Source of the DNA: Shewanella waksmanii ATCC BAA-643
GTDB taxonomy: Bacteria > Pseudomonadota > Gammaproteobacteria > Enterobacterales > Shewanellaceae
Assembly (NCBI RefSeq): GCF_000518805.1
Contig: NZ_JAEH01000001.1
Coordinates: forward strand, 1-64,000
Direction of reading: 5' to 3'
Length of the DNA stretch: 64,000 nt
The position numbers and the translations under genes are program-made. Positions 1 to 7,884 of the stretch are shown here, piece after piece. Position 1 is the first letter of the stretch. Every line of letters starts with the position of its first letter. The notes beneath the pieces were generated by a model. It was not told the DNA's origin. It saw only the letters and a program-made list of their open reading frames with translations, and did not search any database.

Positions 1-1
1 G

Positions 2-198
2 AGGTTTAATAATTTAACTAACCACCCAGTTGCTAAGACAATTGATTTGATGATGAAACAGTCAGACTGTTCTACTTAAAACCTGCTCTGCACATAGGTG
101 CTCAAGACACCGCGGGGATGATTAAGGAAAGTAGAAGCAAATATCCATCAGGGCCAGAGGACTACCTCATAAACAGGCCGAATATATGGGTGCAATGA
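2..198 (+). pseudogene. Decayed C-terminal gene fragment at window edge
   Basis: One reading frame is open from the window edge and continues to about position 46 (it contains NHPVAKTID). A second frame then reads FDDETVRLFYLKPALHIGAQ onward to a TGA at 196-198, ending in NRPNIWVQ. The two join smoothly if one T is missing from the T-run at 46-48, so I infer a frameshifted C-terminus of a gene that begins left of the window. The composition looks like real protein, but I do not recognise the family. It could also be two unrelated short frames. Confidence 0.35.
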
Positions 199-246
199 AC
201 TCTTTCATAATTAATAATCAAATGTCTTGCAAACCGGATGGGTCCA

Positions 247-425
247 TATATGTGCAGATGCTACTGTGACACGCAGTGAATATGTCCCTATACGCTCTGC
301 GACCACGTCCTGTGGTCGAAGGTCACAATCGCATCTGCACCGAGTTAAGTATCTCTTCGATTTAGCCTTTTCGGTATCGAAAAGGACTGAAAACGAACAA
401 GAAAATCTGCAGCAAGATATTTAAA
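247..425 (+). repeat. Hairpin-rich dispersed repeat, copy 1
   Basis: This segment shares a common tail (TAAGTATCTCTTCGATTTAG at about 345-364) and a similar head (TATGTGCAGATGC-like) with 2485-2610 and 3855-4035. Inside is a stem-loop with arms GCGACCAC/GTGGTCG around a GTCCT loop, and another with arms CCTTTTCG/CGAAAAGG. A small open frame over it (227-424) is an accident of the repeat. There is no transposase and no clear end sequence, so its mobility is unknown. Confidence 0.6.
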
Positions 426-478
426 GGTAACGGGATAAAAATTTACCCAGCCCCCACCTACCAGCTTTCTTATGACGG

Positions 479-1864
479 CTAGATAGGCTTTGATTGTAAA
501 TAAGCGTCTTGTGCTAAGTGTTCATTCGCCATCTGAGCATAGGGTAACTCTCTTGCTTGATCGCGTAGATAATCCATTCCCGCTAGGAACCCTGAAAACA
601 TCTTCAATGCGATAAACTGGCCTACGGTTGTGCAGGTATAGTTCGCACCTTGTTTTTCAATAGCCCCTATGGTTCGTAAGTAAGCCAACTCAATCGGGAA
701 AGCTTGCCACAAGGACTTGCCGGTATGAGCTTTGAACTGCTGATTATCTAGCAAACCATGCCCCATCATCATCAATAAGTAATGATGTAATAATGATTGC
801 TCACTCAATGGTTTTGTGTAACAAGTACCGGATAAGCCCTTGTTTATGCGTTCAATATAATGCGGGATATCAAAACTTGAGATCCTAAACTGTTTACCAA
901 ATCGGCCAAATGCACCTGAGCCCACACCAAAACAGTCCTCACCATCTAACACATATTTATTGTCGTTCGCTTGGCCACTGTTTCGGCTATAAGTCCATGG
1001 GAACTCCATTAAATACTTATCACCCATTGCTTGTTTAACCGCTAAAAACTGAGGCCATAAATCTTCATTCTTACCCGATAATTTGCCAGCCTTTTTACGG
1101 TTTTTACCAATTCCGGCCGTTAATGGATAGGTAGTGATTTGCTCTGGCGCCAATCTTATTGCTTGTTCAATATCCTGGGTGACCGACTCCGGTGTTTGCA
1201 CATTAAAGCCATACATTAAATCCAAGTTTACGGTGGGAATCACATCTATCGCTCGGCTGACATACTCCGCTTGCTGCAAACTGCTACCAAACTTTTCAAA
1301 CCGCCCACTGGCCTTCAGAATTTTGTCATCAAAACTTTGTACACCCACAGAAATACGGTCAACTAAACCTTTCAACAAATGTGGATTACCCGCCTTAAAG
1401 TATATCGGGTCGCTCTCTGTTGAGACCTCGCGGATTTGCGTTAGCGACTTAATCAGCTCAATCAAGCCGATTAATTCATCTTCTAAGATGGTAGTGGTAC
1501 CACCGCCTATATAGACCCGATTAAAACGGTAGCCCTTTGCTATGACTTCACGAATTTCTTTTCTTAACGCACTAAAGTACTGCCGCGCTAATGCCTCATC
1601 AAACTTCACTTTATGAAACGAACAAAAACGGCAAAGTGTGTGACAAAAAGGAATATGAATGTATAGCGTTTCAATAGGTTTATCAGATACGCGCAGCGTG
1701 GCGACATCGGTTAACTCAACGGCATCATTTAAACTAAGCGCTTGCCTAATATTATGACCCATCACCCAATCTAGGCTTTGGCTTGCCAAATTGATCACTG
1801 TTTTAGATTGTCGTATTGCCATAAGCCCCTCACCAATGTTTGAGTTTCTAAACAAGGCCATCAT
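479..1864 (-). CDS. HemN/HemW-family radical SAM protein
   Basis: This protein of about 460 residues belongs to the oxygen-independent coproporphyrinogen oxidase-like radical SAM family. The cluster motif is visible as CHTLCRFC (CxxxCxxC) about residue 74, after the strand TLYIHIPF, and a glycine-rich SAM-binding motif YIGGGTTT follows. The later segment RISVGVQSFDDKIL is the HemN-family signature. The family includes true HemN, HemW (a haem chaperone) and ChuW/HutW (anaerobic haem degradation). I cannot separate these here, and no haem-uptake genes are adjacent. A GAGAGG ribosome site precedes the ATGATG start. Another ATG 14 codons in has its own GAGGGG, so the start is uncertain. Confidence 0.8.
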   Translation of the reverse strand: MMALFRNSNIGEGLMAIRQSKTVINLASQSLDWVMGHNIRQALSLNDAVELTDVATLRVSDKPIETLYIHIPFCHTLCRFCSFHKVKFDEALARQYFSALRKEIREVIAKGYRFNRVYIGGGTTTILEDELIGLIELIKSLTQIREVSTESDPIYFKAGNPHLLKGLVDRISVGVQSFDDKILKASGRFEKFGSSLQQAEYVSRAIDVIPTVNLDLMYGFNVQTPESVTQDIEQAIRLAPEQITTYPLTAGIGKNRKKAGKLSGKNEDLWPQFLAVKQAMGDKYLMEFPWTYSRNSGQANDNKYVLDGEDCFGVGSGAFGRFGKQFRISSFDIPHYIERINKGLSGTCYTKPLSEQSLLHHYLLMMMGHGLLDNQQFKAHTGKSLWQAFPIELAYLRTIGAIEKQGANYTCTTVGQFIALKMFSGFLAGMDYLRDQARELPYAQMANEHLAQDAYLQSKPI

Positions 1865-2196
1865 TTGCCTCTCATTGAGAAGGCATAACTTGCTTGCTGA
1901 GAATTGACACCATTAAGATAGGCTAAAGTAGAAAAGTAAAACGATACCCCTCCCATAAATATACAAATTACTACATGCTCAGTATGTAATTACAGTATAA
2001 AGCAGATATAAATCACATAGTTATTTTACTCATAACCAATATATTTCATAAAAATAGCTTGTCATTTTTTAGAGGTAAGCTTCAGCATTGAGTTTACTGT
2101 GAGCTAATACAAATTCATGGTTCGAGCCGTCACTTCCTATGTGAAAAATTCAATACATTTAAGCTCAAAAAAACCATAGCCAGCCATTGGTTATCC
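1865..2196. other. Intergenic, AT-rich, no gene seen
   Basis: This stretch precedes the radical SAM gene, which reads leftward, and presumably contains its promoter. It is AT-rich, with several TATAAT-like and TATAAA-like words. I see no open frame, strong dyad or known operator. Confidence 0.4.
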
Positions 2197-2485
2197 AGCG
2201 GCGGTTACCGCCAAGGAACGGGGGAGTTTGCAATCATATTCCCATGATTGATGGGGAGTTATCGCTTCCAACGAGATTTTACAATCATCATGCTGATGAT
2301 AAGCCGAAAACTACGCTTCCAGCGGGGAGTTCGCAATCATATTCCCATGATTGATGGGGAGTTATCGCTTCCAACGGGGAGCTTGCAATCATATTCCCAT
2401 GATTGGTGGGGAGTTATCGCCTCCAACGGGGCGGGGGTCATCATTCTGCTGATGCTGAGCCAAACAGCTTCGCCTCCAGCGGGGT
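2197..2485 (+). repeat. Tandem hairpin repeat array A (about 52 bp units)
   Basis: Five units end in CGCTTCCARCG or CGCCTCCAGCG, with that motif starting at 2263, 2314, 2366, 2418 and 2471 (periods 51-53), each followed by GGGG. Each unit also contains a second dyad whose arms differ between units but still pair: CAATCAT/ATGATTG in three units, and ATCATCA/TGATGAT-type or TCATCA..TGCTGATG-type in the others. An eroded unit lies at about 2197-2218. A 92-codon open frame across the array is an artefact of the repeat. The same unit type recurs at 3735-3854 and, inverted, at 6775-7095. Confidence 0.8.
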
Positions 2486-2610
2486 ATGTGCAGTTACTTT
2501 TTCGGGACGCTTTGCGTCATCCATGACCGCTTAGCGAAAACATCCATGTTTTCGATACCCTCAGCCGTATCTGCACTAGATTAAGTATCTCTTCGATTTA
2601 GTCTTTCTGG
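2485..2610 (+). repeat. Hairpin-rich dispersed repeat, copy 2
   Basis: It directly follows array A after CCAGCGGGG and begins TATGTGCAG. It contains the hairpins GACGC/GCGTC and GCGAAAACAT/ATGTTTTCG, then the shared tail TAAGTATCTCTTCGATTTAG. Copy 3 follows array C in the same arrangement, so the array and this element behave as one composite module at both places. Confidence 0.6.
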
Positions 2611-2630
2611 ATGAAACTCAAAACCTGTGT

Positions 2631-3515
2631 TTATGGTTTAAGCTTTTCAATCACTTGTGCGTCGACCCAGTATCGTTTACCGACATAGTTTTGGCTGCCG
2701 TCTTGGTTTGTCAGCCACTCGCCTCTGGTGAAAAATAAGTATTTACCATCATGGGTTACCTGCGGCGCGCTTTCTTGCATGGCAGTATTGATAGATGGAC
2801 CCATATTGATGGCGGGTGACCATTGCCCCTGCTGGTTTCTAAAACTGATATACAGATCTGCTTGTCCATAGCCCCCCTCGCGTCTTACATCCCAAATCAA
2901 ATAAGATTCATCGGGCGCTATGTAGGGGTGGGCAATAAACTCTCCGGTATTAATGTCATGGCTCATTTTCACCGCAGACGCATATTCTCCGCCCTTTAGA
3001 CGCGCAAAATACATCTCGCCTATATCTGCATTTTCATACACAGTGTAATAGTAAGTCCCGTTAGCAGAAACTGACCTTCCATGCGCCATTTTATTGATAA
3101 AATCGCCGGGGCTTTTAAGCGCCGACCAGCCAGTTTTAGTCCGCTCGCGATAACCTTTGCCAATGTACATCACTTTGCCATCAGCCGAGAACTGTGGCCA
3201 TTTTATATCGGTCTCTGTTTCTTGCCCCCAACGCCCATTCTGCTGTTGAATAACAAAGAACGTGCGCTGTTTATATTTGCCATTCTTCCTTGTGAAGTAA
3301 AAATGCTGCATATCTGGTGTGAAGCTTCCGCCCTCAAACAATCCGTCAGGAGAAAGCATTGCCGGTTCAAAAATCTTCGGTGTTAACCCTGGCGGCTGCT
3401 CACCAAAATAAGAAGTAAGCTCGACATCTTCCTTGCCCTTTTTATCACTATCACTACCAGCACAAGCTGTACTAGTGATAAGCAAAAATGCAATAAATAT
3501 AACCGTCCGTTTCAT
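2631..3515 (-). CDS. Secreted PD40/TolB-like beta-propeller protein
   Basis: The 294-residue product begins with a signal peptide: Lys-Arg, a hydrophobic run, then STACAGS. Cleavage could be by signal peptidase I after ACA; the Cys lacks a classical lipobox Leu at -3, so a lipoprotein is less likely. The body carries several WD40-like (PD40) blades, recognisable as phrases such as SPDGLFEGGSFTPDMQHFYF, APDESYLIWDVRREGG and APQVTHDGKYLFFTRGEW. These place it with TolB-like periplasmic propellers of unknown ligand. AGGATAAATT precedes the ATG. It sits between two repeat modules, apparently alone. Confidence 0.7.
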   Translation of the reverse strand: MKRTVIFIAFLLITSTACAGSDSDKKGKEDVELTSYFGEQPPGLTPKIFEPAMLSPDGLFEGGSFTPDMQHFYFTRKNGKYKQRTFFVIQQQNGRWGQETETDIKWPQFSADGKVMYIGKGYRERTKTGWSALKSPGDFINKMAHGRSVSANGTYYYTVYENADIGEMYFARLKGGEYASAVKMSHDINTGEFIAHPYIAPDESYLIWDVRREGGYGQADLYISFRNQQGQWSPAINMGPSINTAMQESAPQVTHDGKYLFFTRGEWLTNQDGSQNYVGKRYWVDAQVIEKLKP

Positions 3516-3734
3516 AATTTATCCTTGTTAAACAACTAATACTTTAAACCTGTGACTCTTGAGACTGTGATTCTTGAGACTGCGACGCTAAATACAGCAA
3601 TTAGACGTTGCTAATCCGCACCTTTGATGACAAAACATTGCTCACTGAAGATCAGCCTTCAATGAGACACAAGGCCAAAGTATTTGAGTAGAACTCAAAA
3701 TACCTGACGTCTTGCTGATTTTTGCTTGATTTCG

Positions 3735-3854
3735 TTGTGGGAGTGGAGGGTCGCAATCATATTCCCCATGATTGCAGGGGGAGTTATCGCTCAGGCGGTG
3801 GTGGTGGGTCATCATTCCGCTAATGCTGAGCCAAACAGCTTCGCCTCCAGCGGG
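3735..3854 (+). repeat. Hairpin repeat array C (two units)
   Basis: Two units of the same family as array A occur here. One has arms CAATCAT/ATGATTG and a degenerate end CGCTCAGGCG at 3788. The other carries GTCATCATTCCGCTAATG and ends CGCCTCCAGCG at 3842. The second unit is nearly identical over its last 35 bases to the last unit of array A (ending at 2481), including the GGGGTATGTGC junction, which suggests the module was copied as a block. Confidence 0.7.
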
Positions 3855-4035
3855 GTATGTGCGAACACGCTTATGACTCGCCGTAAATACATCCATGTAG
3901 GCTTCACGGTGACGTCCTGTCACCGAGAGTCAACGCATGTTCACACCGGGATATGTATTTCTTCGATTTGACCTTTTGGATATCGAAAATGATTGGTAAG
4001 GAACAAGGTAAAGTGTGATATAAGCTTGTAAATGA
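3855..4035 (+). repeat. Hairpin-rich dispersed repeat, copy 3
   Basis: It starts TATGTGCG directly after array C and contains hairpins TACAT/ATGTA and CGGTGAC/GTCACCG around a GTCCT loop. It ends with a diverged shared tail (TATTTCTTCGATTTGACC) and a TATCGAAAA arm. The loop words ATCCATG and GTCCTGT recur among the three copies although the stems differ in sequence. Confidence 0.55.
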
Positions 4036-4078
4036 ATGGGACCAAAAAGTTTGCCCTGACCCCAGTTTTCCATTTTGA

Positions 4079-4984
4079 CTAAACCATTTCCACTAATCTA
4101 GTCTTTATATAATCAAAATCTCCAGTTGATATATTACCGATGATAAGGTCTTGCAATTGGTTCTCATTATAAGTATTTTTTATTTTATACAAGCATTTAT
4201 CAAAAGCTTCAGACAAACAAAACTGGCACTGTTCAATTTCTGAACTCTCGCATTTATCTTTAAGTAAACTAACCTGCAGTTTCAATTGATAGCAATATTC
4301 AGTAAATATCCACTTTCCTTTACAAACTTTGAGTAAGTCATCCCATGATTGAGAAATATTAAAATCTTCAGCGAAACAATTTAGCTCATCTTTCTTCTCT
4401 ATTAATTTACCGGCTAAATCTCTTCCCTTTATCTGACCAATTGACATCGAATATCCAACAGTAGATTCATAGTCAGTTTTACAAGCACCTTTGAGCGACT
4501 CGAGAGAAATATAGAATAAACCAAAAAGTTGCTCACAAATAGTTTCATGAACTTTAGATATAAGGCTATCTGTTAATAGTCTACCTGAAGTTCTAGTTAA
4601 AGTCCTTATTACAAACTCCGTTGCTTTACTCGTAATAAAATGACTCTCCATCGAGTACCAATTTAAGAGTAAAATAGCGCTATCTGTCGGAGCTTCTCCT
4701 CGATAAGGCCTTGAATCTCGATCAACTATTCCCAGTACATAAGGCTCAATGTTAAAATCGTTTGATACCTCTCTAATATTTTCGATGCAATTTATAACTC
4801 CTCTACAGCCTTCACTAACATCAGAAATATTTTCAACTGCATATACTTCAGTATTTTTATCAATACTCTTTGCTACATCTTCATAGACTCTAATATCATC
4901 AATACCCTCAACTATTAAAACTGGGGTTTCAGACATAATAGCTTCATTTAATAACTCATCAGCTTCAAGTAGTAACCCAGGCAC
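4079..4984 (-). CDS. TOPRIM/DUF4435 protein, AriB-like (PARIS effector)
   Basis: This 301-residue protein has a TOPRIM-type metal site: PVLIVEGIDD with Glu26 and GIVDRDSRPYRGE with Asp88 and Asp90, then NWYSMESHF, as in DUF4435 proteins. In PARIS systems the DUF4435 partner AriB is a nuclease released by the ATPase AriA when a phage anti-restriction protein is sensed; it then cuts host tRNA. The catalytic Glu I recall for E. coli AriB is also residue 26. The GTG start is supported by GGAGAG eight bases upstream and lies one base after the ATPase stop, so the pair is translationally coupled. The gene is clearly AT-rich compared with its surroundings, a sign of transfer. The AbiL-type pair is a related alternative. 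Confidence 0.75.
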   Translation of the reverse strand: MPGLLLEADELLNEAIMSETPVLIVEGIDDIRVYEDVAKSIDKNTEVYAVENISDVSEGCRGVINCIENIREVSNDFNIEPYVLGIVDRDSRPYRGEAPTDSAILLLNWYSMESHFITSKATEFVIRTLTRTSGRLLTDSLISKVHETICEQLFGLFYISLESLKGACKTDYESTVGYSMSIGQIKGRDLAGKLIEKKDELNCFAEDFNISQSWDDLLKVCKGKWIFTEYCYQLKLQVSLLKDKCESSEIEQCQFCLSEAFDKCLYKIKNTYNENQLQDLIIGNISTGDFDYIKTRLVEMV

Positions 4985-4985
4985 T

Positions 4986-6284
4986 TTACATACTCTCCGG
5001 ATTCAATTTAACTAGAGATTCTGGCATTTTCTTCGCAATTAACGAGCTGTGAGATGCGACTATTATTTGAGTAAATGGTACTAATTCCTGCATTAAAGAC
5101 ATCAATGTTCGCTGCCATTTTATATTCAATGATATTTCAGGCTCGTCAATTATGAGGATATCTCTTTCTCTCCCAGCAATAACAGCTAAGGATAGAAAAG
5201 TTAATATGTGCCTTTCGCCACTAGAAAGAACATTAACAGAGTGATGATCACCATTAATGTCAACATAGATTTCTCTGGTGTTTATAACTAGCTTTTTACT
5301 TCCAACTAGATATTCATTAAATGTATCTACAAGTGTATTTATTGAACTTAGAAGTTGTTTTTCAAACTCTAACTCTGAGATCATATTAATAATCAACTGA
5401 GACAACAAATTATTTTCTTTAATTACTTCAATTTCACCTAAGTCATCTGCGCCCATTAAAATCTGGGTTATATGATTTTTAAAGTTATTTTCAAAGCCAT
5501 CGTCTAGAGCTTCTATTAGCCTTTCTCTATTATTTGTCACCAATTCGGAAAAATTTTCAGGAATTTTTGATTTTTCAACATTACTAGCTCCACCACTCGG
5601 ATCAACAACTACTGATAGCGTGTCAAAAAGGGCATTTTGTATTCTTTCTGTTGCAACAGCTCGTGCTTGACGATAGCGCTCGACCAGCAAAGACTCAATA
5701 TTAGACATTTTGATACTTTGCAAATATGTATGCTGCTTATCAAGGGACAATTCATCACGGCGGCTTCTAGCACGTCTTACTTGGTTATGGCGTATAAAAT
5801 CTGATAGCCTTTCAGAAAAAGTGTGTATATCAATTCGACCAAAAAGAGACCTATAGTCTGGGTGACTTGTGAACCTATAAATATCGTGAGGCTCGATCTT
5901 TAGCGACTGAGTAGTCACACCACGCTCAACACCGAGCGAAAGGGACTTACTTTCCGATAAAGGAGAACTTATTAACTGTTCCCAATTATATTCGATACCG
6001 ATTAAATTTCCTTCATCATCAAAATTTGGTTCCTGCTCAATTATCACTTTTTTCAAAGCCCACTCACTATCATAAAAGTCCACCTCTACTTTTATGACGT
6101 TTTCACTAGCTAATATTGTTGTATCCCTGTTTAATATTCCATGAATCAACTTTAAAAATGTTGTTTTTCCGCAACCATTATCACCATAAATAACAGATAC
6201 TGATGAGTCATGTGAAAACTCAAGCCTAGCCTTTCGGTTTTTAGCTTGAAAGCCTTCAATTTCTATTGAATGTAATCTAACCAT
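4986..6284 (-). CDS. ABC-type/AAA_15 ATPase, AriA-like (PARIS sensor)
   Basis: This 432-residue SMC/OLD-like ATPase has Walker A GDNGCGKTT (34-42), an ABC signature LSSGE (353-357), Walker B ILIIDEPE (376-383) and a switch histidine in VASHSS (His412). The middle (about 150-340) is helical, as expected for the insert of this class. Size, gene order and one-base spacing to the TOPRIM gene match AriA of PARIS, which forms a propeller-like complex that holds AriB inactive until triggered. OLD, Gabija, Septu and RloC ATPases share these motifs; the separate DUF4435 partner argues for PARIS or AbiL. Composition is AT-rich. No mobility gene is adjacent; hairpin arrays lie on both sides. Confidence 0.78.
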   Translation of the reverse strand: MVRLHSIEIEGFQAKNRKARLEFSHDSSVSVIYGDNGCGKTTFLKLIHGILNRDTTILASENVIKVEVDFYDSEWALKKVIIEQEPNFDDEGNLIGIEYNWEQLISSPLSESKSLSLGVERGVTTQSLKIEPHDIYRFTSHPDYRSLFGRIDIHTFSERLSDFIRHNQVRRARSRRDELSLDKQHTYLQSIKMSNIESLLVERYRQARAVATERIQNALFDTLSVVVDPSGGASNVEKSKIPENFSELVTNNRERLIEALDDGFENNFKNHITQILMGADDLGEIEVIKENNLLSQLIINMISELEFEKQLLSSINTLVDTFNEYLVGSKKLVINTREIYVDINGDHHSVNVLSSGERHILTFLSLAVIAGRERDILIIDEPEISLNIKWQRTLMSLMQELVPFTQIIVASHSSLIAKKMPESLVKLNPESM

Positions 6285-6285
6285 T

Positions 6286-6309
6286 GTCCCTAATTCCCTA
6301 ATTCCCTAA
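6286..6309 (-). promoter_or_regulatory. Tripled octamer carrying ribosome sites before ariA-like gene
   Basis: Read on the gene strand, TTAGGGAA occurs twice and is followed by TTAGGGAC, and the ATG comes two bases later. Every octamer contains AGGGA, a plausible Shine-Dalgarno core, so gain or loss of a unit could change translation of the ATPase. The tandem is direct observation; the regulatory role is inference. Confidence 0.5.
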
Positions 6310-6774
6310 AGCAAATAATTAAAAATAAAAATTAACAACTTCCTCAATAGAAATACGAAAACGTTCTTAGCCTATTGAAAACTTGCGTAAAACTATAACC
6401 CATAATTTATTACGATAAAACCATCATACTCATTAAGTAAAATACTAAAAAAGCAATACCTAACCATGATTAACTAATCGCAATATGGATATATGAAATA
6501 CGAGCCCCCGAACAATAAGTAAACTCAATACTTGAGAGTTCAAACTGGCAAGTAACACCTAAACCCATTAGCGATAAAACAACTTCTTCATCAGTGACTC
6601 GAATAACAGCTGCTCTTTTTACCTGCGCTAACTATGCCATGCTAACATATTGAAATAAAGTGCTAAAAATACTCCTTACTAAAGAAAAACTCACACTAAA
6701 AGCTTTAACACTTGGATGAATAGTTTTTTGGACAGCTTTTTTAACCAAACAAATTTAAAGCTTACTGAAAACTT
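6310..6774. other. AT-rich upstream region with a possible decayed small gene
   Basis: This region lies upstream of the ATPase gene and should contain its promoter. On the minus strand, 6470-6640 reads ATG GCA TAG and then 52 sense codons (including VIRVTDEEVV and FELSSIEFTY) before TAA. It looks protein-like but has an in-frame amber at its third codon and no other good start, so it is either a broken small gene or chance. Nothing else is recognisable. Confidence 0.25.
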
Positions 6775-7095
6775 CCCGTCAGCCATCAGGAAAATGACAA
6801 CCACATTCCCCGCTGGAGGCGAAACCTTTCCAACTCCCATCAGCAAGATGACAACCATATCCCCCCGCTGGAAGCGAAACCTTTCCAGCACTCATCAGCA
6901 AGATGACAACCACTTCCCCCGCTGGAGGCGAAACCCTTTCCAGCACTCATCAGCAAGATGACAACCACTTCCCCCGCTGGAGGCGAAATCCTTTCCAGCA
7001 CCCATCAGCATGATGACAACCACATCCCCCGCTGGAGGCGAAACCTATTCCCTGTCATCAGGAAGATGATGACCAACTCCCCCCAGCGAAGGTAA
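6775..7095 (-). repeat. Tandem hairpin repeat array B (about 55 bp units)
   Basis: Five regular units plus eroded ends are present. The motif CGCTGGAGGCG (CGCTGGAAGCG in one unit) starts at 6811, 6866, 6920, 6975 and 7030, giving periods of 54-55, with a decayed sixth near 7084. Read on the minus strand, each unit is GGGG, a GTCATC/GATGA hairpin, a CTGGAAAG-like spacer and CGCCTCCAGCG, the same plan as array A in opposite orientation. There are no unique spacers between repeats, so it is not a CRISPR array. Confidence 0.85.
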
Positions 7096-7105
7096 AACTA
7101 ACAAT

Positions 7106-7606
7106 CTAAGCTGCTAACAGCTTGGCCATTCTCTCTTTGGCTTCACACTCTTCATCATGCTCGGCAATGGATACGAAGAAATGCTCTGTTGTGGTGAAAT
7201 GCTGCTTAATAAGCGGGATACAACTGACTAAAATCTCCGCGCAACGTGATCTTACATGCTCATAGAACGCTTCTTCGTCATCTAAGTCTTCGCACGCTGC
7301 CCACATTTGTTCATAGATGCTATTGGTTATCTCGGCGGCGTCAGTATCGCCACCTTGATCGAAACCATCCCAAGAGCCGGTGGCGTATAGCTCGTCTGAG
7401 TCTAACTCCTCTACACCCTCTTCGGTTAACACTGCTGTGTTCCAAAATTCAGACGGGCTGCAGTCTATGGTCCAGTTAGTACACAGACCAAAACCACTAA
7501 TTGCGGTATCGGTATTATTACCGATATGAATGATATCCTTTTCTAACGCTTGCTTGATCAGTACATCAAAATTGCTACTGCTAAAAAACTGCTCAATTGA
7601 GTCCAT
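7106..7606 (-). CDS. Acidic cytoplasmic protein of unknown function
   Basis: The product has 166 residues from the preferred ATG and is strongly acidic (segments ELDSDEL and CEDLDDEEAF), with no signal peptide or membrane segment. I do not recognise the family; it loosely recalls DUF4303-type proteins, but I would not assign it. The leading codons read ATG GAG ATG ATG ATG. The third of the consecutive ATGs (at 7606) has GGAG six bases upstream, so I prefer it to the ATG at 7618. It lies between array B and the depolymerase gene and is probably monocistronic. Confidence 0.6.
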   Translation of the reverse strand: MDSIEQFFSSSNFDVLIKQALEKDIIHIGNNTDTAISGFGLCTNWTIDCSPSEFWNTAVLTEEGVEELDSDELYATGSWDGFDQGGDTDAAEITNSIYEQMWAACEDLDDEEAFYEHVRSRCAEILVSCIPLIKQHFTTTEHFFVSIAEHDEECEAKERMAKLLAA

Positions 7607-7749
7607 CATCATCTCCATTTAATCAATTCGGTTCTGCTTAGCCATTAACATTGTTCAAGTAATAAACAGCATCAAGAAACTAAGCTAACGCATTGTGCCG
7701 TAAAGACTAAATGAGATTCAAATCAAAAATGCTAGCCGTTTTAAATTCA

Positions 7750-7792
7750 AAAAAAAGCCCTGTACACGTTAACTGCACAAGGCTTTTTATCT
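7750..7792 (-). terminator. Rho-independent terminator after depolymerase gene
   Basis: On the minus strand AAAAAGCC is followed by a stem with TTGTG/TACAG, then GGCTTTTTTTT: an imperfect but long stem with a T-run. It lies between the end of the depolymerase gene and the start of the acidic-protein gene. Confidence 0.6.
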
Positions 7793-7884
7793 GCTGTGGA
7801 TGAAATACTGGTTAATATCACTATTGGCGCACATGATATCTGTGCAAATTAACAACAGATCAAAATAGCGGGGTAGCAATGTCC

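Noticed and set aside
2248..2526. Open frame of 92 codons on the plus strand
   Set aside because: It is produced by reading through the 52 bp repeat array and shows only repeat-derived residues.
4079..6284. Gabija or OLD single-gene nuclease
   Set aside because: The ATPase and TOPRIM domains are on separate proteins, and there is no UvrD-like helicase gene.
6775..7095. CRISPR-like regular repeats
   Set aside because: Units are contiguous and similar throughout; no unique spacers and no cas genes.
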